NCBI RefSeq assembly: GCF_046546335.1
Contig: NZ_JBKGYA010000049.1
Direction: 5' to 3' (one strand)
Source: Thiohalospira sp046546335
Lineage (GTDB): Bacteria; Pseudomonadota; Gammaproteobacteria; Thiohalospirales; Thiohalospiraceae
DNA length: 12,435 bases
Within the stretch, counting starts at the first letter, position 1; each line of letters starts with the position of its first letter. Positions 1 through 7,261 of this stretch are shown here, piece after piece. A model generated the notes under the pieces. That model was not told the origin of the DNA. It saw only the letters and a program-made list of their open reading frames with translations, and searched no databases. The position numbers and the translations under genes were made by a program.

Positions 1-619
1 GCCAGCGCATGAAGGGCTGGGAGTTGACGTTCTCGTCGTCCTTGGTGAAGTCCAGCCCACCGCGCAGGCCCTCGTAGCAGGCCCGGCCGTAGTTCTTGGC
101 GGAGAGGCCGAGCTTGGGCTTGATGGTGCAGCCGAGCATGGGCCGGCCGTACTTGTCCATCTTGTCGCGCTCGACCTGGATGCCGTGGGGCGGGCCGTTG
201 CAGGTGGTGACGAAGGCCAGCGGGACGCGCACGTCCTCCAGGCGCAGGGCGCGCACGGCCTTGAAGCCGAAGACGTTGCCCACCAGGGAGGTGAAGACGT
301 TGACCACGGAGCCCTCTTCGAAGAGGTCCAGCGGATAGGCGATGAAGGCGTAGAAGGCCTCGTCGTCACCGGGGACGTCCTCGACCTTGTAGGCGCGGCC
401 CTTGTAGTGGTCCAGGTCGGTGAGCAGGTCGGTCCAGACGGTGGTCCAGGTACCGGTGGAACTCTCGGCGGCCACCGCGGCGGCGGCCTCCTCGCGCGGG
501 ACGCCTTCCTGCGGCGTCACCTTGAAGACGGCGAGGAAATCGCTGTCCTTGATCGGATAGTCGGGCTCCCAGTAGGTCTCGCGGTAATCCTTGACTCCCG
601 CCTCGTACTTTTTCGCCAT
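1..619 (-). CDS. cbbL: RuBisCO large subunit, form IA-like (N-terminal 206 residues; gene runs off the left edge)
   Basis: This is the large chain of ribulose-1,5-bisphosphate carboxylase/oxygenase, which fixes CO2 onto RuBP to give two 3-phosphoglycerates in the Calvin cycle. The visible part covers the N-terminal domain and the start of the barrel. It shows ESSTGTWTTVWTDLLT (about residues 52-67), GSVVNVFTSLVGNVFGFK (103-120), the catalytic-lysine segment CTIKPKLGLS (164-173, Lys167), and GGLDFTKDDEN (187-197) with the carbamylated lysine Lys193 and Mg ligands Asp195 and Glu196. The segments TDLLTDLDHYKGRAY and GPPHGIQVERDKM match proteobacterial form IA rather than form IC (family knowledge). 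The start is ATG at 619, with GGAGG (plus 631-635) 11 bases upstream. The C-terminal part and any cbbS lie outside the window. It is divergent from cbbR, which fits CbbR control. Identity is very secure; the IA subtype slightly less so. Confidence 0.97.
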   Translation of the reverse strand, partial: MAKKYEAGVKDYRETYWEPDYPIKDSDFLAVFKVTPQEGVPREEAAAAVAAESSTGTWTTVWTDLLTDLDHYKGRAYKVEDVPGDDEAFYAFIAYPLDLFEEGSVVNVFTSLVGNVFGFKAVRALRLEDVRVPLAFVTTCNGPPHGIQVERDKMDKYGRPMLGCTIKPKLGLSAKNYGRACYEGLRGGLDFTKDDENVNSQPFMRW

Positions 620-651
620 GGCTTGGTCGTCCTCCGTTGCTTGGCTGGACA

Positions 652-701
652 CGCGGGCCGGGCCCGCGCGAGGGATTCCGTGGTCGACGGAACCGTCGAT
701 C
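652..701 (-). other. Structured leader of cbbL: two hairpins
   Basis: Two perfect stems lie between the proposed cbbL promoter and its ribosome-binding site. The first pairs 684-690 with 693-699 (TCGACGG / CCGTCGA) and can extend to 682/701 through a wobble. The second pairs 652-658 with 662-668 (CGCGGGC / GCCCGCG, loop of three). Both would form in the 5' untranslated RNA of cbbL, ahead of the GGAGG at 631-635. They could affect message stability or translation. That is inference; GC-rich DNA makes chance stems more likely. Confidence 0.4.
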
Positions 702-712
702 CGGATGGAGGA

Positions 713-741
713 ACTCTAGCCGAGTTGCGGTATCAGGTGAA
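713..741 (-). promoter_or_regulatory. Candidate sigma-70-type promoter for cbbL
   Basis: Read on the minus strand, a -35 element TTCACC (plus 736-741) is separated by exactly 17 bases from a -10 element TAGAGT (plus 713-718). Each matches the consensus at four of six positions, as is common for activator-dependent promoters. Transcription would start near 706, giving a leader of about 86 bases. The proposed CbbR dyads lie directly upstream of the -35, which supports the placement. No experimental support is visible. Confidence 0.4.
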
Positions 742-778
742 CTCAATAATAATGATTGCACCAATAAAGGATACCTTA
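729..778. promoter_or_regulatory. Candidate CbbR operator region between cbbL and cbbR
   Basis: This AT-rich island in otherwise GC-rich DNA holds several dyads of the LysR type. TCA-N7-TGA (743-755) is a T-N11-A motif. TAA-N8-TTA (765-778) is a second pair. ATTG-CAC-CAAT (755-765) is a short perfect palindrome between them. GGTATC (729-734) and GATACC (770-775) form an outer inverted repeat. Relative to the proposed cbbL start near 706, the TAA/TTA pair falls near -60 to -72 and the TCA/TGA pair near -38 to -50. Those are the usual recognition and activation half-sites of LysR regulators. CbbR sites of TNA-N7-TNA type are known in other autotrophs. The exact site choice is inference. Confidence 0.5.
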
Positions 779-789
779 TAGGTTGGATC

Positions 790-1743
790 GTGAAGCGAGT
801 CACCTTTCGCCAGCTCCGGGTGTTCGAGGCCGTGGCCCGGCACCTCTCGTTCACCCGGGCCGCCCGGGAACTCCACCTCACGCAGCCCGCGGTCTCCATG
901 CAGGTCAAGCAGCTGGAGGACTCCGCGGGGCTGCCGTTGTTCGAGCAACTGGGCCGTCGGATCCACCTCACCGAGGCGGGGCGGCTGATGCTCGACCACG
1001 CCCGCGCCATCGAGGAACAGATGGACGACCTGACCGCGGGGCTGGAGGCGCTGGGGGGAGTCCGCTCCGGCCTGCTGGACGTGGCGGTGGCCTCCACCGC
1101 CAACTACTTCGCCACCCGGCTGCTGGCGGAGTTCAACAAGCGCTTCGACGGGATCACCGTCCGCCTGGAGGTGACCAACCGCGCCGGGCTGCTCAACCAG
1201 CTCGCCGAGAATACCCGGGACATGGTCATCATGGGGCGACCGCCGGAGGACAGCGGCCTGGTGGCGGAGGCCTTCATGGAGAATCCCCTGGTGGTCATCG
1301 CCCCGCCGTCCCACCCCCTGGCCGGGCAGGGGCCGCTGCCCTTCGAGCGGCTGCGGGACGAGACCTTCGTCATCCGTGAGCAGGGTTCCGGCACGCGGAT
1401 CGCCATGGAGCGCTACTTCGCCCGCCACGGCCTGGCGCTGCGCACCGGGGTGGAGATGTCCTCCAACGAGGCCATCAAGCAGGCGGTGGAGGCGGGGCTG
1501 GGGCTCGGGATCGTCTCCATCCACACCCTGGTCCTGGAACGGGAGGCGGGCCGGCTGACGATCCTGGACGTGGAGGACTTCCCCATCCTCCGCCACTGGT
1601 ACCTGGTCTACCGCGAGGGCAAGCGGCTCTCCCCGGCGGCGGCCGCCTTCCGGGAGTTCCTGCTGGAGGAGGCGCCGGCCCTCATCGAACCGGCCTATTC
1701 GCCCCTGCCCTCGCCTCCGCCATCGGAGAGCGGCAGCAGGTAG
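790..1743 (+). CDS. cbbR: LysR-family regulator, probable CbbR
   Basis: A 317-residue LysR-type transcription factor that probably activates the Calvin-cycle genes. The winged helix-turn-helix occupies about residues 5-65, with the family core LSFTRAARELHLTQPAVSMQ (residues 19-38) and RRIHLTEAG just after. A linker helix follows, then a two-lobed effector domain (about 95-300), starting GLLDVAVASTANYF and including SSNEAIKQAVEAGLGLGIVS (224-243). Length and motifs suit the CbbR branch. GTG at 790 is chosen because the family N-terminus (VTFRQLRVFEAVA) begins there and AGGTTGG (780-786) may serve as a weak ribosome site. Longer in-frame starts would run through the operator region. The divergent cbbL is the main reason for calling it CbbR. 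The last 15 or so residues are a Pro/Ser-rich tail overlapping the opposing gene. The effector is not readable from sequence. Confidence 0.9.
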   Translation: MKRVTFRQLRVFEAVARHLSFTRAARELHLTQPAVSMQVKQLEDSAGLPLFEQLGRRIHLTEAGRLMLDHARAIEEQMDDLTAGLEALGGVRSGLLDVAVASTANYFATRLLAEFNKRFDGITVRLEVTNRAGLLNQLAENTRDMVIMGRPPEDSGLVAEAFMENPLVVIAPPSHPLAGQGPLPFERLRDETFVIREQGSGTRIAMERYFARHGLALRTGVEMSSNEAIKQAVEAGLGLGIVSIHTLVLEREAGRLTILDVEDFPILRHWYLVYREGKRLSPAAAAFREFLLEEAPALIEPAYSPLPSPPPSESGSR

Positions 1744-2057
1744 TAGGTCGCCGCAAGGACGGCCCCGCCGAAGAGCAGGACCAGCGGGACCCGCCACCCG
1801 GCGGGCGCCAGCTGGGCGATGACCACCGCGCCGGTGAAGGCGATGGCGGCCACCCCGCCGTAGCGGGAGAGCGGCGGCGAGATGGGCGTGGCGCAGTGGC
1901 GGCAGCGGTAGGCCTCGGCCCGGCTCATGCCGCGGCCGAAGAGCAGGTCCACGGGACCCACCCGCCCGTGGCAGGACGGGCAGCGCCGCGGCAGCCGCGC
2001 GAGCCACCCGGCAACCCCGTGGCGGATCCCGGCGAATCGGATCCTGGGCAATCGCAT
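1695..2057 (-). CDS. Small zinc-ribbon membrane protein of unknown function
   Basis: I do not recognise a named family. The 120-residue product has a basic N-terminus and two CxxC knuckles, CPSC (26-29) and CRHC (52-55), spaced as in a zinc ribbon. Two hydrophobic stretches follow (about 67-84 and 88-109) that should be membrane helices, and the tail is short and Gly/Glu-rich. The predicted layout is a metal-binding head anchored by a helical hairpin. The start is ATG at 2057, preceded by AAGGGA eight bases upstream; no earlier start is available in frame. The gene lies in the same direction as fba, 176 bases downstream of it beyond a hairpin cluster, so it is probably transcribed separately or by read-through. 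Its 3' end overlaps the 3' end of cbbR by 49 bases, tail-to-tail. The zinc-ribbon/helix architecture and good start argue that it is a real gene. Confidence 0.7.
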   Translation of the reverse strand: MRLPRIRFAGIRHGVAGWLARLPRRCPSCHGRVGPVDLLFGRGMSRAEAYRCRHCATPISPPLSRYGGVAAIAFTGAVVIAQLAPAGWRVPLVLLFGGAVLAATYYLLPLSDGGGEGRGE

Positions 2058-2161
2058 CCTGGCAGTCCCTTCAGCTCGGCGGGCCGGCCATTCTTCTCGG
2101 CCCGCACGGATCTCCCTCCTCTGGTGGAAACCACGCTATCACGGGGCCCCCAATACAGCGA

Positions 2162-2233
2162 CCCCCGGCTCCCGCTGGGGGAACCGGGGGTCGAACCCGG
2201 GCCGCGGGGGCCCGGGAGGGGCGGCTTCGCCCC
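2162..2233 (-). terminator. Three tandem GC-rich hairpins after fba, probable terminator or 3' stabiliser
   Basis: Three stem-loops follow the fba stop codon back to back. Stem 1 is GGGGCG/CGCCCC (2218-2223 with 2228-2233), touching the stop. Stem 2 is CCCGGGCC/GGCCCGGG (2196-2203 with 2209-2216, loop of five). Stem 3 is 12 pairs (2162-2173 with 2179-2190, loop of five). The single imperfect position in stem 3 (2169 with 2183) is a C-A mismatch on the plus strand but a G-U wobble in minus-strand RNA, consistent with function in the fba transcript. No uridine run follows, so this is not a textbook intrinsic terminator. It may act as a 3' end barrier or together with Rho. Confidence 0.55.
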
Positions 2234-3298
2234 TTACTTGACGCGCGGGTCGAGCTCGCCGGAGGCGTAGCGGTCCACCATGTGGATCAGCCGGGTCGGC
2301 TTGATCCTGGAGCCGTGGCCGGCGGAGCCGAAGGCCTCGTAGCGGGCCTTGCAGACCTCCTTCATGGCCGCGGTGGACTCCTTCAGGAACTTCCGCGGAT
2401 CGAAGTTATCCTTGTTCTCGGCCAGGTGCTTGCGCACCGCGCCGGTGGAGGCCAGACGCAGGTCGGTGTCGACGTTGACCTTGCGCACGCCGTGCTTGAT
2501 GCCCTCCTGGATCTCCTTGACCGGGACGCCGTAGGTCTCGGGCATCTCGCCGCCGTACTGGTTGATGACGTCCAGCCACTCCTGCGGGACGGAGGAGGAG
2601 CCGTGCATCACCAGGTGGGTATCCGGGATCCGGGCGTGGATCTCCTTGACCCGCTCGATGGCGAGGATGTCGCCCGTCGGCGGACGGGTGAACTTGTAGG
2701 CGCCGTGGCTGGTGCCGATGGCGATGGCCAGGGCGTCCGCGCCGGTCTGCTTGACGAAGTCGGCGGCCTCTTCCGGGTCGGTGAGGAGCTGGTCGTGGGA
2801 GAGGGTGCCCTCGGCGCCGGAGCCGTCCTCTTCACCGGCCTGGCCGGTCTCCAGGGAGCCCAGGCAGCCCAGCTCGCCCTCGACGGAGACGCCGACGGAG
2901 TGGGCCATCTCGACCACCTTGCGGGTGACCTCGACGTTGTACTCGTAGGTAGACGGGGTCTTCATGTCGGGCATGAGGGAGCCGTCCATCATCACCGAGG
3001 AGAAGCCGGACTGGATGGAACGCAGGCAGACGCCGGGCTCCGAACCGTGGTCCTGGTGCATGACCACGGGAACGTCCGGGTACTCCTCCAGGGCCGCCTC
3101 GATGAGGTGGCGCAGGAAGGGCTCGCCGGCGTACTTCCGGGCACCGGCGGAGCCCTGCATGATCACCGGACTGTCCACCTCGTGGGCGGCCTGCATGATG
3201 GCCTGGATCTGCTCCAGATTATTGACGTTGAAGGCTGGGAGGCCGAAGTCGTGCTCGGCCGCGTAGTCCAGCAGCTCGCGAAGGGAAATCAGGGCCAT
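2234..3298 (-). CDS. fba: Class II fructose-bisphosphate aldolase
   Basis: Zinc-dependent aldolase joining glyceraldehyde 3-phosphate and dihydroxyacetone phosphate to fructose 1,6-bisphosphate; in the Calvin cycle it may also make sedoheptulose 1,7-bisphosphate. The 354-residue length is normal for class IIB enzymes. HQDHG (81-85) carries the catalytic Asp83 and zinc ligand His84. VEGELG (139-144) gives the metal-site glutamate. His198 in GTSHGAYKF and His232 in VMHGSSS are the other zinc ligands. NVDTD (275-279) contacts substrate phosphate. A strong ribosome site, AAGGAGGT (plus 3304-3311), lies five bases before the ATG at 3298. It is the last of five co-directional Calvin/glycolysis genes, 80 bases after pyk. 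In autotrophs it is also called cbbA. Confidence 0.97.
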   Translation of the reverse strand: MALISLRELLDYAAEHDFGLPAFNVNNLEQIQAIMQAAHEVDSPVIMQGSAGARKYAGEPFLRHLIEAALEEYPDVPVVMHQDHGSEPGVCLRSIQSGFSSVMMDGSLMPDMKTPSTYEYNVEVTRKVVEMAHSVGVSVEGELGCLGSLETGQAGEEDGSGAEGTLSHDQLLTDPEEAADFVKQTGADALAIAIGTSHGAYKFTRPPTGDILAIERVKEIHARIPDTHLVMHGSSSVPQEWLDVINQYGGEMPETYGVPVKEIQEGIKHGVRKVNVDTDLRLASTGAVRKHLAENKDNFDPRKFLKESTAAMKEVCKARYEAFGSAGHGSRIKPTRLIHMVDRYASGELDPRVK

Positions 3299-3378
3299 GT
3301 TGGACCTCCTTGGGCGTTATTGCGATCGAAGCGATTCTGGTGACCGGCTACGGGCCGATCAACCGATAGTCGACGGGG

Positions 3379-4842
<1,464 letters not shown>

Positions 4843-4878
4843 GCGCGGTCTCCGGGGCCGCACGGGCCCCCTTGACCC

Positions 4879-6063
4879 TTACGCCTCCTTTGCGCGTTCC
4901 TCGAGGATGGCCACGGCCGGCAGGGTCTTGCCCTCCAGGAATTCCAGGAAGGCACCGCCGCCGGTGGAGATGTAGGAGACGCCGTCTTCCACGCCGTACT
5001 TGGCCACGGCGGCGAGGGTGTCGCCACCGCCGGCGATGGAGAAGGCGTCGGATGCGGCGATGGCCCTGGCCATGGCCTCCGTGCCCTTGCCGAACTGGTC
5101 GAACTCGAAGACCCCCACCGGGCCGTTCCAGACGATGGTGCCGGCATCCTTGAGCATGCCGTCGAAGCGGCCGGCGGTCTCCGGGCCGACGTCGAAGATC
5201 ATGTCGTCGTCGGCGACGCCGTCCACCGGCTTCACCTCGGCGGGGGTGTTCTCGGAGAACTCCTTGCCCACGGTGACGTCGCTGGGGATCGGGATCTCGC
5301 CGCCGGCGGCCTTCGCCTGGTCCATGAGGCGCTTGGCCTCGCCCACCAGGTCCTCCTCGTAGAGGCTCTTGCCGATGTTGTAACCGGCGGCCTTGATGAA
5401 GGTGTTGGCGATGCCGCCGCCGACGATGAGCTGGTCCACCTTGGTGGAGAGCTGCTCCAGCACGGTGAGCTTGGAGGAGACCTTGGAGCCGGCGACGATG
5501 GCCACCATGGGCCGGCGCGGGTTCTCCAGGGCGGCGGCCAGGGAGTCCAGCTCGCGGCCCAGGAGCGGGCCGGCGCAGGCCATCGGGGCGAACTTGGCGA
5601 CGCCGTGGGTGGAGGCCTGGGCGCGGTGGGCGGTCCCGAAGGCGTCCATGACGAAGACGTCGCAGAGGGCGGCGTACTTCTTCGCCAGCGCCTCGTCGTC
5701 CTTCTTCTCGCCCTTGTTGTAGCGGACGTTCTCCAGCAGGACCACCTCGCCGTCGGCGAGCTGCGGCTCGTTCTCGAGGTAGTCGGGGATGACGCGGACC
5801 GTCTCGCCCAGCAGGCCGGAGAGGTGGTCGGCCACCGGCTGGATGGAGTTCTCCTGGTCCGGCACGCCCTCCTCCGGGCGGCCCAGGTGGGACATGAGCA
5901 TCACCTTCGCCCCGGCATCCTTGGCGTGGCGGATGGTCTCCAGGGAGGCGCGGATGCGGGTGTCGTCCCCCACCTTGCCGTCCTTGATGGGGACGTTGAG
6001 GTCCTCGCGGATCAGCACGCGCTTGCCGGCGAGGTCGAGATCGGTCATGCGGATGATGGCCAT
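4879..6063 (-). CDS. pgk: Phosphoglycerate kinase
   Basis: Phosphorylates 3-phosphoglycerate with ATP to 1,3-bisphosphoglycerate in the Calvin direction. The 394 residues are typical for a bacterial monomer. The N-domain substrate site is seen in RVLIREDLNVPI (15-26, Asp21 and Asn23) and MSHLGRP (57-63, His59 and Arg62). The C-domain nucleotide site is seen in WNGPVGVFEF, GGGDT (345-349) and STGGGAFLEFLEGK (366-379). ATG at 6063 is chosen because AGGAGGT stands four bases before it and the protein then opens with the family start MAIIRMTDLDLAGKRV. A longer frame starting at 6114 would run through the ribosome site. It follows gap by 114 bases containing a strong hairpin. Confidence 0.97.
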   Translation of the reverse strand: MAIIRMTDLDLAGKRVLIREDLNVPIKDGKVGDDTRIRASLETIRHAKDAGAKVMLMSHLGRPEEGVPDQENSIQPVADHLSGLLGETVRVIPDYLENEPQLADGEVVLLENVRYNKGEKKDDEALAKKYAALCDVFVMDAFGTAHRAQASTHGVAKFAPMACAGPLLGRELDSLAAALENPRRPMVAIVAGSKVSSKLTVLEQLSTKVDQLIVGGGIANTFIKAAGYNIGKSLYEEDLVGEAKRLMDQAKAAGGEIPIPSDVTVGKEFSENTPAEVKPVDGVADDDMIFDVGPETAGRFDGMLKDAGTIVWNGPVGVFEFDQFGKGTEAMARAIAASDAFSIAGGGDTLAAVAKYGVEDGVSYISTGGGAFLEFLEGKTLPAVAILEERAKEA

Positions 6064-6133
6064 GTGTACCTCCTCAATAGTTGTGCTCGGGAGCCATTGG
6101 CGGGGGCCGCGCACGGCGACCCCGGCCGATGCC

Positions 6134-6166
6134 CCCCGCGGGGCGGGGTGGCCCGGAGGCCACCCC
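6134..6166 (-). other. Intercistronic hairpin between gap and pgk
   Basis: A perfect nine-pair stem, GGGGTGGCC/GGCCACCCC (6145-6153 with 6158-6166, loop of four), lies just after the gap stop codon. A self-complementary CCCCGCGGGG (6134-6143) adjoins it. No uridine run follows on the minus strand. It could protect the upstream tkt-gap message from 3' decay or cause partial termination, giving unequal expression of gap and pgk. The structure is seen directly; its function is inference. Confidence 0.45.
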
Positions 6167-6177
6167 CGGAGCGCGCC

Positions 6178-7179
6178 CTAGTTCTTGGCGGCGTGCTCGG
6201 CCATGCGGAGCATGTTGCAGGTGTAGCCGTACTCGTTGTCGTACCAGGCGACGACCTTCACGAAGGTGGGGTCGAGCTGGATGCCGGCACCGGCGTCGAA
6301 GACCGACGGCGCGGTGGCGCCGCGGAAGTCGGTGGAGACCACCTTGTCGTCGGTGTAGTCCAGCACGCCCTTGAGCTCGCCCTGGGAGGCCTCCTTCATG
6401 GCCTGGCAGACGGCGTCGTAGTCGGCGTCCTTGTTCAGCTCGGCGGTGAGGTCCACCACGGAGACGTCGGAGGTCGGGACGCGGAAGGCCATGCCGGTGA
6501 GCTTGCCGTTGAGGTCGGAGAGGACCTTGCCCACCGCCTTGGCGGCCCCGGTGGAGGACGGGATGATGTTCTCCAGGATGCCGCGGCCGCCGCGCCAGTC
6601 CTTCTGGGAGGGGCCGTCGACGGTCTTCTGGGTGGCGGTGGCGGCGTGCACGGTGGTCATCAGGCCGCGCTTGATGCCGAACTTGTCGTGCAGGACCTTG
6701 GCCACCGGCGCCAGGGCGTTGGTGGTGCAGGAGGCGGCGGAGATCATGGTCTGGCCGCTGTAGTCGGTGTGGTTCACGCCGTAGACGAACATGGGGGTGT
6801 CGTCCTTGGAGGGCGCGGACATCACGACCTTCTTGGCGCCGGCGTCCAGGTGCTTCTGGGCGGTCTCGGCGGTGAGGAACAGGCCGGTGGACTCGATGAC
6901 CAGATCGGCACCGATGTCGCCCCACTTCAGGGCGGCCGGGTCCTTCTCGGCGGTCAGGCGGATCTTCTTGCCGTCGACCACGAGGTTGTCGCCCTCGACG
7001 GAGACCTCGCCGCCGAAGCGGCCGTGGACGGAGTCATAGCGCAGCATGTACGCCAGATAGTCCGGCTCCAGCAGGTCGTTGACGCCGACCACCTCGAGGT
7101 TCGGGAAGTCCTTGGCGATGGCGCGGAAGACCATGCGGCCGATGCGGCCGAAGCCGTTGATACCAACCTTGATCGTCAT
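6178..7179 (-). CDS. gap: Glyceraldehyde-3-phosphate dehydrogenase, type I
   Basis: Reversibly interconverts 1,3-bisphosphoglycerate and glyceraldehyde 3-phosphate; here it supplies the reductive step of CO2 fixation. The 333-residue length is standard. The dinucleotide-binding loop is GINGFGRIGR (6-15). The second strand ends VGVNDLLEPD, with Asp35 in the position that usually selects NAD over NADP. The catalytic motif SAASCTTN holds Cys151, and His178 in TTVHAATATQKTVDGP completes the pair. GMAFRVPTSDVSVVDLT and WYDNEYGYTCNM are further family blocks. The ATG at 7179 is preceded by AGGAG nine bases upstream. The overall pattern resembles GapA-type enzymes of proteobacteria; in autotrophs such a gene is also called cbbG. 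It sits 82 bases after tkt, separated by a strong hairpin. Confidence 0.97.
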   Translation of the reverse strand: MTIKVGINGFGRIGRMVFRAIAKDFPNLEVVGVNDLLEPDYLAYMLRYDSVHGRFGGEVSVEGDNLVVDGKKIRLTAEKDPAALKWGDIGADLVIESTGLFLTAETAQKHLDAGAKKVVMSAPSKDDTPMFVYGVNHTDYSGQTMISAASCTTNALAPVAKVLHDKFGIKRGLMTTVHAATATQKTVDGPSQKDWRGGRGILENIIPSSTGAAKAVGKVLSDLNGKLTGMAFRVPTSDVSVVDLTAELNKDADYDAVCQAMKEASQGELKGVLDYTDDKVVSTDFRGATAPSVFDAGAGIQLDPTFVKVVAWYDNEYGYTCNMLRMAEHAAKN

Positions 7180-7219
7180 TGCTCTCTACTCCTGATGCTG
7201 AAGTTTTGCTGGAAATCGG

Positions 7220-7251
7220 CCCGCCCCGGGCGTCTTCCTGCCCGGGGCGGG
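7220..7251 (-). other. Strong hairpin between tkt and gap
   Basis: A perfect 12-pair stem, CCCGCCCCGGGC with GCCCGGGGCGGG (7220-7231 with 7240-7251, loop of eight), lies ten bases beyond the tkt stop. On the minus strand it is followed by CCGATTTCC and later AAAACTTC, only a weak T-tract. It may be an attenuating partial terminator or an mRNA-stabilising element setting the tkt:gap ratio. It is unlikely to be a complete stop, because gap has no obvious promoter of its own in the remaining 40 bases. Confidence 0.5.
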
Positions 7252-7261
7252 GCGGCGGCCC

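Noticed and set aside
637..789. A 51-codon N-terminal extension of cbbR.
   Set aside because: It would translate the cbbL leader and the operator dyads. LysR proteins start just ahead of the helix-turn-helix, as they do from GTG 790.
2184..2205. On the minus strand a sequence resembling a tRNA T-arm (CCGGGTTCGACCCCCGG).
   Set aside because: No anticodon arm, D-arm or matching acceptor strand is found at tRNA distance on the 5' side, which is the fba 3' end. The bases are better explained as arms and spacer of two adjacent hairpins.
4843..4863. A GTG start for pyk seven codons upstream of the chosen ATG.
   Set aside because: It adds an Arg/Pro stretch absent from the family and has no good ribosome site, whereas ATG 4842 has GGAG seven bases upstream.
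6064..6114. A 17-codon N-terminal extension of pgk.
   Set aside because: It would be encoded across the strong AGGAGGT ribosome site, and the family N-terminus begins at ATG 6063.
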